A DNA stretch of 64,000 nt from the NCBI GenBank assembly GCA_034440635.1, contig JAOTON010001947.1:372001-436000 (forward strand), written 5' to 3'. Shown in pieces: positions 45,093 through 57,059 of the stretch. Each line of letters starts with the position of its first letter. The first letter of the stretch is position 1. The DNA is from Lepas anatifera. Its lineage: Eukaryota; Arthropoda; Thecostraca; Lepadidae. The notes beneath the pieces were generated by a model, which searched no databases, was not told the DNA's origin, and saw only the letters and a list, made by a program, of their open reading frames with translations. The translations under genes and the position numbers were made by a program.

Positions 45093-46100
45093 CACGCGCC
45101 CCGCTGGGGTCCCTTGCACGACGCGCCCCGCTGGGGGGCGTTTTTCGCCCCCTCCGTATCTCGTTCCCCACGAAAGTTAAAGGAAAATTACGGACGGTGT
45201 TCGAAAGCTCTTGACAAGACAAAGAGAATTTATAAGAATGATTTTTATGTCAGGTCAATATTGAGGTCAGCATAGGTCAAAGAATGCTCCATAGGCTTAC
45301 AACAGAGCAGTGTACGTTTCCCTCTCTAGATCTGCCCTCAGGGAAGCTAGAGCAAATCTTCATGAATCATTAGATTCCTCTCATCGCGGCAAATCGAATG
45401 ATGTATAACATGACCTGGCTAGGTCAAATAGTCAAAATGACCTGACCTCGACCTAGGTCAGAGTCAAAGAGTGACCTGGTATGGACATGTTGCATGTCAA
45501 TCGACTCCCCGTGACAATATAAACACAATCCAAGCAAAATGGGAGCTTTATCTCAATTCAGTGAGAAGTTATTGGCAAAACAATCACTCTCTGCTCCCGT
45601 GACCTGATATGACCTTTGAGAGGTCAGATGCTCAAAAACTCAACTTTATGGTCAAGATCGTGGTAAGAATGGATAGCTTGAGGATTTTCAGCCTTATCTA
45701 TCCAGTATTTCCTGAAAACGAGTCCATTCTATTTTTCACCATATACTTATAATGGGGTGACCAAAAAATTGACCCCACCTTAGGTCACCAATATCGAAAT
45801 GCTGAGGCAGCAGATTTGTAGACCCTAATGACTTTATCATATTGTGGAAGTTTCAAACTGATCGCTTTGCTAATGTGCCCTGGGCGCTGCTTCAAACTCG
45901 TAATTTTAGGTTTTGAGGTCGGATCACTTGACCCTGAATAGCTCCTTGACCTGGCACGACCTTAACTAAAAGAAATTGGTCAGATGTGTAAAATTAATTC
46001 AGGATAAGGTACCGTAAATTTCGTTGTTCAGCGTCTCTTCGTTTTTGAGCTATCTGGGAAAAACCAGAAGGGGCGAATTTCGCCCCCAGCGGGGCGCGTC
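45093..46100 (+). mobile_element. TTAA-flanked element, family B, copy 1
   Basis: TTAA at 45,089-45,092 and 46,101-46,104. Terminal inverted repeats are cacgcgccccgctgggg and the inverse of ccagcggggcgcgt. AGGTCA hexamers occur at 45,252, 45,264 and 45,274 (gaps of 6 and 4) and often elsewhere. It is collinear with the next copy. Non-coding. Confidence 0.85.
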
Positions 46101-46104
46101 TTAA

Positions 46105-47130
46105 CACGCGCCCCGCTGGGGTCCCTGGCATGACGCACCCCACTGGTAGGGGGCGTATTTCGCCCCCTCCCTCCGTATCTCATTTCCCAGGAAAGCTAAA
46201 GAAAAATTATGCACGGCGTTCGAAAGCTCCTGACGTGGCGAAGAGATATTACAGGAAGTATTCTTATGTCAGGACAATATTTAGGTCAGCATAGGTCAAA
46301 GAATATTCCATAGGCTTACAACAAGGCAGTGTACGTTTCCCCCTCTAGATATTTAATCAGTGGAGTTAGAGCAACTATTTACAAAACATTGGATTCCTCT
46401 CATCGTGGTGAATCGAATAATGCACTCGTATAATATGACCTTGCTCGGTCAAACAGTGAAAATGACCTGACCTCGAGCTAGGTAAAGGTCACAGGGTGAC
46501 CTGGTATAGTCATATTGCATATCAATCGACTCCTCGTGACAATACAAGCACAATGAAAGCAAAATGGGAGCTTTACCTCAATTCAGTGAGAAGTTATTGG
46601 CAAAACAATCATTGTATGCTTCTGTGACCTGACATGACCTTTGAGAGGTCAGATGGTCCAAAACTCAGCATTATGGTCCAGATCGTGGTAAGAATACACC
46701 GTTTGAGCATTGTAAGCTTGATCTATCCCGGATTTACTAAAAACGAGCCCTTTCTAGTTTTCCCCAAAGACTTATAATGGGGTGACCAAGAAATTGACCC
46801 CACTTTCGGTCAACAATATCAAAATTCCGAGATAGCAGATTTGTAGACCCTAATAACCTCATCATATTGTGAGAGTTTCAAACTGATCGGTTGGCTGATG
46901 CTCCTTAGGCGCCGCATCAAACTTGTAATTTTAGGTTTTGAGGTCGGGTCGCTTGACCTTAGATAGCTCCTTGACCTGGCATGACCTGGCTTAAAAAATC
47001 TGGTGAGATGCGTAAAATTTATCAGGGATAAGGTACTGTAAGTTTCGTTGCTCTGCGTCTCTTGGTTTTTGCGTTATCCGGGAAAAACCAAGAGGGTGGG
47101 GTGAATTTCGCCCCCCCAGCAGGGCGGGTG
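46105..47130 (+). mobile_element. TTAA-flanked element, family B, copy 2 (tandem)
   Basis: Shares the central TTAA (46,101-46,104) with copy 1 and ends at TTAA 47,131-47,134. Collinear with copy 1 throughout, including aggtcagcataggtca (two half-sites, gap 4). A cactggcggatccag MITE end begins just outside, at 47,137. Confidence 0.85.
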
Positions 47131-47523
47131 TTAAGTCACTGGCGGATCCAGGGGGATGGCATTTGGGTCATAATCCCCCCAAACGCTCAAACCAGAGGAC
47201 CAAACTATTTTTTGATCCAAGGAGGGAGCAGTGTGGAGTGCAAATAAAGCAAGAAAGAAGTCATTAGAGATGTTTCGACAAAAGTGTTAGCTAGTTAGTT
47301 AAGGGCTTTTTATAAGGCGTTCTGTGCAAAGCACCTTTGCCCACGTCTAAAGTGTGTGGGATAATTTTGTGGGAGGGATGTTTACTTTAGTGTCACAGAA
47401 CAAACGTGTAAGGACAAAAGTGTAAGGTTTTGTCGTTTTTCATCCCCTAACGCTGCCAGTAAAATGTTATGGGTTGGCTAGGAAAAAGCACCCCTAAAGA
47501 TTTTCACAAAGTTAAACCCCTGA

Positions 47524-47900
47524 CCGCATGGTCTGGTCTGCAGCTATACTGTGCCGCATGGTCTGGTCTGTAGGTGTACTGTGCCGCATGGTCTGGTCTG
47601 CAGCTATACTGTGCCGCATGGTCTGGCCTGCAGCTATACTGTGCCGCATGTTCTGGTCTGTAGGTGTACTGTGCCGCATGGTCTGGTCTGCAGCTATACT
47701 GTGCCGCATGGTCTGGTCTGTAGGTGTACTGTGCCGCATGGTCTGGTCTGCAGCTATACTGTGCCGCATGGTCTGGTCTGTAGGTGTACTGAGCCGCATG
47801 GTCTGGTCTGCAGCTATACTGTGCCGCATGGTCTGGCCTGCAGCTGTTCTGTGCCGTAGAGTCTGATCTGCGGCTGAACTGTTCTGCATGGTCTGGTCTC
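47524..47900. repeat. 30-bp satellite, block 2
   Basis: About 12 units. The cagctatactgtgccgc and taggtgtactgtgccgc versions often alternate, giving an apparent 60-bp period in part of the block. More homogeneous than block 1. Confidence 0.93.
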
Positions 47901-47947
47901 CAGTTGTGCTGCGTCGCAGGACCTCACCTAAAGCAGAGATGTGACCA

Positions 47948-48709
47948 TAGGCGTAGGAACAGGCATAGGCGTAGGAACCGGGGGGCCAGGGGGCCACTGG
48001 CCCCCACTTTTCTGGGATGGGCCCCCGCAACGGAGATAAGAATATCAACAACTGTAATATCAAGCAAGAAACTCAAACTGTCCCGATAGCTTGCCCCGGA
48101 ACCCCGTTAAACTTACCTGTGCCCCTAAACTAAGTTGAGGTCCTATGAGTTGATTTTAAGTTCCCCTAAGCTTCTCGGGGCCCCTGAACTGGCCTCTGAT
48201 GCCATACGAGCTAATCTGGGCCCTTTGAGCTGAACTGAGCGCCCCTGAGGTGGTTTGGGCAGCATGAACTGTTCTAGGATGCCTAAACTGAGCTAGGAGC
48301 CGTAACCTTAAACAGGGCCCCGTGAGTTGGCCAGAACCTATATCCACCGACCTGGGGGCCCCTGAGCTGAGCTGGGACCGTAAAGTTAATATTGCCCCTT
48401 GAGCTAATCTGGATCCCCTGTGATGCACAGAAGACCCTAAAATTATCTGAGGCCCCTGCACAGGAATAGGGCCACTGCTCTGAAATTTGGTTATAAGCTT
48501 TAATTGAAACCCTGAACTGTTCTGAAGCCCCAAATATGCCGACAAGGGGCCCTGGATGAGCCGGACCCTTAAGTTTATCTGGTCATCAGAGCTAATATGG
48601 GCCTCTGTGTTGAACTGAGGGCCCCTGAGATGGTCTGGGACCCCTGTAAGGCTTTACAGCCACTGACCGGGCGGCCGAGAGCTTGAATGGGCTCCTTGAG
48701 ATGTTCTGA
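47948..48709. repeat. CATAGGCGTAGGAACC element end and GAGCTNNNCTGGGCCCC minisatellite
   Basis: The tggcgtaggaacc-type end with ggggggccagggggcc is directly repeated at 53,292. It is followed by degenerate units such as cccctgagctgaactgggc, which continue beyond the hAT-like insertion at 52,867-53,285. Confidence 0.6.
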
Positions 48710-51700
48710 CAGTGGTGTAGCCAGGGGAGGGGGTCTCAGGGGTCCGCGGACCCCCTTAGGCTGACCTTATGCACTAAAAACACAAAAATTGATTTCGGGG
48801 GCCCCTGAGCTTGGTCTCGGGGGGCTCCCGAGCTTGGTCTCAGGAGGCCCCCGATAATCGGTATCGAGGGCTCCAGAGTACCGAATATTGATCTTGGGGA
48901 CACCTGTGCTCAGTCTCAGGGGGTCCGAGCTTGGCCTCAGGGCCCCCGAGCTTGGTCTCAGGGTCCCTCCCCGAGCTCGGTCTCACGGGCCTTTCGATCT
49001 TGGTCTCACGGGCCTTTCGATTTTGGTCTCAGGGGCCCCCGAGCTTGGTCTCAGAGGCCCTGAGCTTGGTGTCTGGGGGCCCTCCGAGCATGGTCTCAGG
49101 GAGCTCCTGAGCTTAGTCTCAGGGGGCCCTTCGAGTTTGGAATCAGGGCCCCGAGCTTGGTCTCAGGGGCCCCCTGAGCTTGGTGTCAGGGAACCCTCCG
49201 AGCTTGGTCTCAGATAACCCCGAGCTTGGTCTCAGGACCCCTGAGCTTGGTCTCAGGGGACCCCCGAGCTTGGTCTCAGGGAGCTCCCGAGCTTGGTCTC
49301 AGGGGGCCATTCGAGTTTGGTCTCAGGGTCTCCGAGCTTGGTCTCAGGGCCCCCGAGCTTGGTGTCAGGGAGCCCTCCGAGCTTGGTCTCAGGGCCCCCG
49401 AGCTTGGTCTCAGGGGACCCCCGAGCTTGGTCTCAGGGATGCTCCTAAGCTTAGTCTCAGGCCCCCTCTCCCCGAGCTTAGTGTCAGGGGCCCTCGAGCT
49501 TGGTCTCAGGGAGGCATCCGAGGGCATCTGATGCATAAGGCTGACCGTATGCACTGGAAAACACGAGCATTGGTCTCGGGGGCCCTGATCTTGGTCTCAG
49601 GGGGCCACCGAGCTTGGTCTCAGCGCCCCCCAGAGCTTTGTCTCAGGGGCCCGAGCTCGGTGTCAGGGGCCCTCCGAGCTCGGTGTCAGGGGCCCTCCGA
49701 GCCTGGTCTCAGGGAACGCCCGAGCTTGGTCTCAGGGGACCCCGAGCTTGGTCTCAGGGGCCCTGATCATCGGTATCGAGGGTTCCAGAGTACCGAACAT
49801 TGATCTCGGGGGCCCCTGAGTTCGGAGGGGACCCCGATCATTGGTATCGAGGGCTTTGGAATACCGAATATTGATCTCGGGGGCCCGTGAGCCTGGTCTC
49901 AGGGGCCCTCGAGCTTGGTCTCAGGAGACAACCGAGCTTGGTCTTAGGGGGGCAACCTTGGTCTCATGGGCCTTTCGATGTTTGGTCTCATGGGCCTTTC
50001 GATCTTGGTCTCACGGGGTTTCGAGCTTGGTCTCAGGGAACCCCTGAGCTTGGTGTCAGGGGCCCTCGAGCTTGGTCTCAGGAAGCATCCGAGCTTGGTT
50101 TCAGGGTCCCCTCGAGCTTGGTCTCAGGGGCCCCGAGCTTGGTCTCAGGGGTTCAGGGCCCCCTCGGGGTGCCCCCTGACTATTGATATCGAGGGACTCA
50201 TGAGTGAGGCACGAGCATTGACCTCATGAGACCCAGAGTTTGATCCCAGGGGGCCCCCAGGCCCGGGTTCAGGACTCCCGAGCATCGGCATCGAGGGGCT
50301 CCAGGCACCGAGCATTAGTCTTGGGGGCTCGAAATATTGATCATGAGGGCCCCGGAACATCGGTGTCGAGTTACTCCTGAGAAAAGTGCGAGCATGGGTC
50401 TAAGGGTGCCCCTGAGCCTGATCTAAGTGGGACCCCGAGCTTAGTCTTAGGACCCCCGGGCATCAGCATCAAGGGGCCCCGGAGTATTGGTCTAGGGGAG
50501 CAATTATTTAAGGGGCCTCCAAATGGTGATTTCAGAGGGCCCCCGAAAGTTTGGATGCAGTGGTGTAGCCAAGGGGGCCCTAGGCGTCCGCAGACCCCCA
50601 CACCTTGGGCCAAACTGAACCACTGCAAAGGATTCTCTGATCACGGGGCCCCCAGAGTCAGTCTCAGGGGCCCCTGAAGATTCGTTCTCAGGGCGTCCCG
50701 AGTCGGCCTCACGGCCCCCGCCCTGAGAGTCGGTCTCAAGGCCCCCGAAAGTAGGTTTTAGGGGTCCCAGAGGGTTGGTCTCAGGGGCCCCAAAATTCGG
50801 TATCAGGGGCCCCGGGAGTCTGTCTCAGGGGAGGGGGCCGAGCTAGTCTCAGGGGCCCCCAGAGAGTGGTTCTCAGGGCCCTGCAACATAGTCTATTTCA
50901 GGGGAGCCCCTGAGAGTCAGTCTCAGAGAACCCCAAGAGTCGGTCAAGGGGACCCCAAGAGTCTGTCTTAGGGGAACCGAGATTCGGTCTCGGGGTCCCC
51001 CTGAGAGTCTGTCTCAGAGAACTCCAAGAGTCAGTCTCAGAGCACCCCAAGAGTCGGTCTCAGGGGGCCCTCATAGTCTCACGGGCTTCTCTCTCAGGAG
51101 TCAATATTTAGTTTCAGGTGGCCCTGAGAGTTAATCCGGGGGTCCGAGAGTTAGTCTAATTTGATCCGCAGAGTGCTGGTTTCAGGGGGCCCCAGAGGGG
51201 TAATTTTGGGAGCCCTCGAGATTTAGCCTCAGGCTGTGCCCCCCGAGTTTTGGTATAAGCGGCCCCGAGAGTCAATCTCAGGGAGCACCCAAAAGTTAGT
51301 CTCAGAGGGCTCCTGGTTGTCAGTCTCAGAGACATCCGAGAGTTAATCTCGGGGTTCTGAGAGTAATTTCCAGAGGTGCTCCCGAGTTTTGGTCTCACGG
51401 GCCCGGAGTTAGCCTTAGGCCCGCGAGAGCTAATCTGTAGCCTCCGAGTCAGTCTCAGGAACGCCAAAGACTCAGTCTCAGAGGTGATTCCACCCTCCCC
51501 CGCAGTGTTTGTCTCAGGGGCGCCCTAGAGTAAGTCTCAGAGGGCTGTCGGAAGTCATTCCCAGCCCCCTCCCCACCCCAAAGACAGCCTCAGGGGACCC
51601 CAATAGCTAATCTGGATGACCACGATACTCAGTCTCAGCCCCCTCCAGAGCAAATCTGGGGGCCCAATAATTAGTCTCAGAGGTGCTGCCGATAACTAAT

Positions 51701-52866
51701 CTCAGGAGCCCCGAGAGATTCTCAGGGGCCCCCAGTTTTAATCAAGAGGCGCCGTGAATCGGTCTCCGAGACCCACTGAGATCTAATCGGGAGAGCGGCC
51801 GAAAATAAGCTTTGTGAGCGCCGCCAAGTGTTGGTCTGAGGTGGCCCCAGAGCTCAAATAAAAAATTTCAAAATCATATGCCTCGGAAAAATGTACCTAC
51901 CCCTATTGCGTACTAAAAAAGCACAAATTGAAACATGTCGATCAGGCACCATTATCGAAGGAAAGGCAAAAATTTACCATTTCTAATTTTACCATAAGAG
52001 CAAATCGAACAGGGAATTGGGCACTTTAGTCAATTTTTAATATATTAGCTTAACACCAATAACTACATTCCTAAATATTCTGAAATAAACAACTTTCCAA
52101 TATTTTCGTAGGAAACCAGACAGACAAGGGGTAATGACAGAAATTGATGAGCATAATCCCAAAAAGAAAAATAGGTATGAAAGGTTGAAAATAACAATAA
52201 CAGAGTGAGCCAAGGCGATAGGTATCTTGGGCGCCTTTTGTCTTGGTAATTTACTCGTTTACAAGATAGCAAGGGTAAGAAAGTAACTGGATCCCGACAG
52301 GATCTGTCGACGGAATAGAGGTTATGTAACGTTCGGGACACACTACCATATCCCTTGTATCTTTATTCGTTTTTTTCATTTCTTTGGAAATTTCCTGATT
52401 AAGAGTCCATGGATTCAACACCGGGATATAATTGCTAATCATTTCCCGTAGAAGATCATTTCTTCGTACTCAAAACGACTGACCTCCAATAACTTCATGT
52501 CTGATTACTCGAGTGAATTGAAGTAGACTCAGGTTTAACATCATGCGTGCATCAACATTGAACTTCCCGAAATATGGCTCAAAGCTGTTATTATAGCCAC
52601 GCTACCATTTAAGGTATGGGTCATCCTTAATATTTGGTGACCTTAGTTTACCAACACTTGGTCGGATCGAGAAAAACCAAGCTATAAACAAAATAGGAAA
52701 GAATGCTTAAAAAGGCACAACAAAATTTCCTTCGTGTGAATGTTATAATGTTAAAATACTATACAAAAGATATAGGAGATGGGCCCGGTTACTAAGGGGG
52801 ACCCCGGCCTGGGGCCCCCCGACGGTAGTCGGACCCCTCCTTGGCTGAATCCTGGCTACACCACTG
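48710..52866. mobile_element. 4.16-kb hAT-like element filled with minisatellite
   Basis: Inverted ends CAGTGGTGTAGCCAGG (48,710) and cctggctacaccactg (52,851-52,866). They are flanked by TGTTCTGA (48,702-48,709) and TGTTCTGT (52,867-52,874), an 8-bp duplication with one mismatch. The interior is tandem repeat: cccccgagcttggtctcagg units of about 22 bp at 48,780-50,160, then diverged gagagtcggtctcagggg units to about 51,850, then AT-richer unique sequence. No transposase. A second left-end-like sequence at 50,556 suggests an internal duplication or nested copy. Confidence 0.75.
48780..51850. repeat. GGTCTCAGGGGCCCC minisatellite
   Basis: Variable-length units around the core gagcttggtctcaggggccccc. 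Periods shift frame often, giving long but meaningless Leu/Gly/Ser/Pro-rich open frames (up to 207 codons at 49,180-49,803). Interspersed gatcatcggtatcgagggctccagagtaccga segments recur at about 48,852, 49,766 and 49,836. Confidence 0.9.
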
Positions 52867-53430
52867 TGTTCTGTGACTCTATATCAGCCACCCTGGGACC
52901 CCCTAAGCCTAGCTGGGGCCCTGAGCTAATCTGGGTACCGCTGTGCTTAACTGGGGCCTCTGATCTGGTATGGGGGCCCTGAACTGTTCTAGCATCATTG
53001 AGCTAATCTGGGCTCCGTGAGCTTGAACAAGTCCCTTGAGCTGTTTTGAGACCCTACATAAGTCGACCTGGGGACCTCCGACCTGAACCGGGCCCCTAAG
53101 CTAATCTGGCACCCTGTGCGAATCTGGAACTCCCCTGTGATGGGCTTCTAGGGGTCCTGTGCTTATGTAGGGTCCCTTGATAAGCTGGTCCCGAGGCTAA
53201 TGCACTGGTCTAGGCCCTTGAGCTGACTGATCTGGGTTCCTGAGCCATGGTCTGGACCTTGGGGCCCTCCGAGATAATTTAGCTGTCCCTGGGTGGCATA
53301 GGAATAGGAACCGGGGGTCAGGGAGATACTGACCCCCTTTGAGGTGGGCCCCGCAACGAATATACAACTATCAGCAACTGTAATATAGAACAAAAAACCC
53401 AAACGGGCCCGATAGCTTGTCAGGGAACGT
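52867..53430. repeat. Continuation of flanking minisatellite and second CATAGG... end
   Basis: Units of the type cctaagctaatctgg/gagctgaactgg resemble 48,160-48,700, supporting one array split by the hAT-like element. At 53,290 a cataggaataggaaccggggg end repeats 47,966. Confidence 0.6.
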
Positions 53431-53624
53431 TCTAGTTCGGTAGTACGCTGCCTGCAAGCCCCTGGAGGAGGAGCGCTTCGTAAAAAGCCAAGGCACCTAC
53501 TACCCGAGTGTTGCCAAATGAGTCCCGAGAACTGGGCCCAATCAAACTCCATCCCAATCCCAACACAAAATATGAATCGGACACAGACCCCGCACCAAAT
53601 GCTGAGCAACAGTCGTCCCTGAGC

Positions 53625-53797
53625 CATCGAAAGGCGCGACGTCTTTCGATGCCAGGGTTATATGGCGTCGCCAACTCTTTCCCTGTTGGAGGGGTTTCTT
53701 GGGAGTCAAATCGCTCCTTGCACAAGGAATCTGCCGTGCCTTAAACCCGAGTTGGTCGCGTGGAAAGCAAGGCTGCTAACCACTATAACACCACGCC
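53625..53797 (-). mobile_element. tRNA-derived SINE, copy 3
   Basis: On the minus strand: ggcgtggtgttatagtggtt head, cagattccttgtgcaagga, then ctccaacagggaaagagttggcgac. It matches copies 1 and 2. The B box is decayed (gggtttaaggc). The tail carries a 9-bp inverted repeat, catcgaaag/ctttcgatg. Confidence 0.78.
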
Positions 53798-53799
53798 CA

Positions 53800-55545
53800 C
53801 ACCTCCTCGGCATCACAAAGCTGGCCATCAAGTACCTACATTGCACTTGCAGTCATGCTGGAACTCTGCATTTTAGGCATCGAAATATAGCTAGGCGTAT
53901 TTATTGTGATCAGGCTTCACCTAAATCAATCTCTAATGATGGCAAGAAGAGATCTGTAATAACATATATAAATGTTCCCATTTTCGTCATCGAATAAGAA
54001 AATACAAGTTGATTAGGCATAGCGAAGTGAGGCTATTTGGTATCAAAGCATTGTCTGTAGTTTTCTAAACAGTTCCTAATTTTGTAAATGTGATGAAAAG
54101 TTTTGTAGATGTGATGTGTACTTAGCCGCGCCAATTTGTTTCAGTAACAAAATTGTCCAATTTTTGCTCAATGGCAAGTATCCTTGGACACCATGCAAAC
54201 GTCACAAGCTTGCTTATGGTCTTGCGTGATGTCCAAGGAGATACCTGATTTAATGCTGAAGGTAGGAGGATGCCCTTTGTTCATAAGCGTATTTAAATTA
54301 AAAAAAGAAAAAGGGCCTAAACATCTGTAAATATAAGAAACGTGCTCACGGTAAAAAATGATTGAAATCCTCCAAAAAAGCTTAAAAATGTATTTCGTAT
54401 TTGAAATGGGTCTTGGTAAAAAACAAAAAATGTTTTTTTTGGCGTTTTACTATGATTTGGTATCAAATAGGTACAACTCGAAATCATAGGGCAAAATTTA
54501 ATTTCTCAATTTTCCATATATTGACATCCTTGTGTGCATGCGTGCCTTATTGACACCAAACGAGCAAACTATTTTTCTTATAATTATGGGCCCCCGTGGA
54601 CTGGGGCCCTTGAGGTGGGCCCCCTAAGGTTGGCCCCCCACTTTTCAAACCGTTCCTACGCCCCTGGGAACAGGGAGTCATTGCCCCCCAAAATTCATGA
54701 TTCTTAACCATTAACCATATGGCGTTTACCAGAATAAAATGATTTAAAAATACACCTTGTCCCCTCCCGCCCCCCCCACGCAAACGTTCTGGACTTTCTA
54801 TCGCCTGTGTTTATGACTACATCTTATTTCACAGCTCAGTCTAAAAGTATATGCACTGCAGGGGCAGGTACAGGACTTCATTTCGGGGGAGGGCTAGGTG
54901 GCTCGAGCCTCCCCGCCAATGCCTCGGATCAGCCTCTGCCTATGCATTTACGCATTTACCATAGGCATTCTGGCATTTAGCGGGGGCTTGAGCCCCTAGA
55001 CCCCTTGTGTCCGCCGCTGGCGCACTGCATGCCAGTCGCACCTTCAGCTGGAACATCTCTAGTCTTTTCGGCGGCAGATGACATACGAACGAAACGAAGA
55101 AGAATACCCAGGATTGAGGGCATACGCGTCATCATTAAATTACGCGCCCGTGGTCTGAGTCAATAGCCAAAAATCAATAGCCAATTTTTTTTTCTTTGAG
55201 AATTCTGAAAATGTTCATATACCGGGAAGATGATCTATGATATAAAAGTTTTCGGCAACCCCTCGTCCCTTTCCGCCCCTTTTCACGGTACAACTTTCTA
55301 ATTATGTTAAAACTCGGCATAGGCAGGAACATTTCACAACACAAATGGGGGGGGAATTCAGAGGGTTTTTCATAGGTCTCATCGGTATAACATAACAATA
55401 AATGAATATATATTAGTAAGGTGCCTTTGTTGGCGATCATCAATAAAAGTCCCCACGTACAACGCCCATGGGTATACGTATACATGCTGGGTGCAGGGTA
55501 ATACTTATATAACAAAGCCCAACTGTCAGTGGACTTCCTATTCAG
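53800..55545. other. AT-rich and MITE-fragment region
   Basis: 53,990-54,530 is AT-rich without features. 54,590-54,665 ends ccgttcctacgcccctgg, the inverse of the cgtaggaacc ends at 47,966 and 53,292. 54,880-55,020 resembles decayed MITE sequence. A minus-strand frame of 157 codons (55,174-55,647) has no recognisable domain. Confidence 0.35.
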
Positions 55546-55547
55546 TA

Positions 55548-57057
55548 GGGTAGAGTGGGGTAAGACGCATACGTTAAGGGAGAATGTGTCTGTACCAATC
55601 GTGCGTGGATGGAATTGCATTACTTTTTCTTTATTAAGTTCTGGCATTGTCTGTCTACACTCAGATAGATGTTTGGGACTCTGACACTATGCGAAGTGTG
55701 CGAAATTTGTTTTTTCTTGAGACCATGTAAAGGGCGTTTTACCCCGATAGCGGGGCAAAACGCCCTAGCCACGGGGTAAAACGCCGTCATATAAGGCCCA
55801 GCGCATATTGTACCTCGTCACATGAACAAGTAGGAACATTGTTGTAATTACGTTTTACGATAGTCTTGTGACAAAGTGGACTAGTTATTCGAGGCATTAA
55901 AGCTCGACACAGCAAAAACAATCAGGTAGGCTTTTTTACCCATTATCAAAAAACGCAAAAGCAATTTAAGGTAAAGCTCCAACATCTTTTAGGGCGCGCA
56001 AAGCACCTTAAAACGCCTCCGGTTTATTCTGCTCGCAAGTGGTTTTTCTTCGGTATGTCTTCCCATATTCTGGAACAGGATGTCAAGGTAGGATGAGGAT
56101 GGGTATGTATAATCTGGAAAATTTAGTTAACAACGATGTTAGTTCGGGATCGCTATATGCAAACAGTGCTTCGAGCAGATTCATGACGAAGGTAGGTATT
56201 TAAGAGATCGGCGGATCCAGGAGCAACTTTTGGAGGGGCCAAACCAACGTTTGGGGGGTAAATCAAGAACAAATCGCGAAAACAAAGTATTTTTAATGAA
56301 AAAACGGCCAAAATTTGGTCTTTGAGAAGGCAAAATATACATGTTTAGCCTTTGGTGGGGGCCACGGTCCCTTTAGCCTCTTTGGATCCGTCAGTGATTT
56401 AAGACCACCCCTCAAGATAACCAAATGAGAGCAAACCTATACAATTTCCTGTGTGCTAAAGGAGCTAATCTTTGAAACTCGACGTCTTCTGTTACGGTGA
56501 TTTTTTTCTAACCCAACGTACTTCGCCATCACGATCAGTGGTAGGCGTGATGGTGGTAGTAGCGATAGCAGCCCTACCTCCATGCCCAACCTATCTTAAG
56601 AATACACTTATACATTGGGTTAAAACGCCCACCAAATATTGGGGGTAAGACGCCTGGGGCGTCTTACCCCGCAGTAGACATGGGCGTCTTACCCACATAG
56701 CAACGGCAGCATCGCAACAAAGATTTCTAAATTCTGCAGCGTTTTCATGACGCATAGTGGCTGTCAAAATGTCGCCCAAACTTGCTGTTTCAACCACACA
56801 AGTTTCCGTGAGTACATCTAAATTGCATAGAATACAATCACAACTTTAATATAGTTTGTTTTTATATCCGGAGGGGCAAAAACAACAAATACTTGCTGAA
56901 AATTACCGGAGCAGACTAGGCGCGTCCAAACACGCTCAGGACCCGATCAAAAAGACCGCTACCAGAAAAAAAACTGGATGGAGGGTCCAGTCCTTACATC
57001 AGCCTGTAGGTGGTAGTAGGCGTCTTACCCAGGTGGGCGCGTTACCCCACTCTACCC
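55548..57057. mobile_element. Mariner-like non-autonomous element (1.5 kb)
   Basis: Ends gggtagagtggggtaag and the inverse of ttaccccactctaccc, flanked by TA (55,546-55,547; 57,058-57,059), as expected for Tc1/mariner-type transposition. The right part matches 11,249-11,848. Subterminal ggcgttttaccc/ggcgtcttaccc motifs recur in both orientations. No transposase. A 191-bp MITE is nested at 56,206-56,396. Confidence 0.75.
56206..56396. mobile_element. 191-bp MITE with 8-bp target duplication
   Basis: Ends gatcggcggatccagg (decayed CACTGGCGGATCCAGG) and ttggatccgtcagtg, flanked by a perfect ATTTAAGA duplication (56,198-56,205; 56,397-56,404). The 8-bp duplication points to the hAT superfamily. 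Related ends lie at 27,104, 37,171 and 47,137. Confidence 0.82.
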
Positions 57058-57059
57058 TA

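Noticed and set aside
47512..48063. 183-codon minus-strand frame with MRHSIAADQT-type repeats
   Set aside because: A direct read-through of the 30-bp satellite; the same array is open on the other strand too.
49180..49803. 207-codon plus-strand frame rich in Leu, Gly, Ser and Pro
   Set aside because: It lies entirely within the GGTCTCAGGGGCCCC minisatellite, and equivalent frames exist on the other strand and in other phases.
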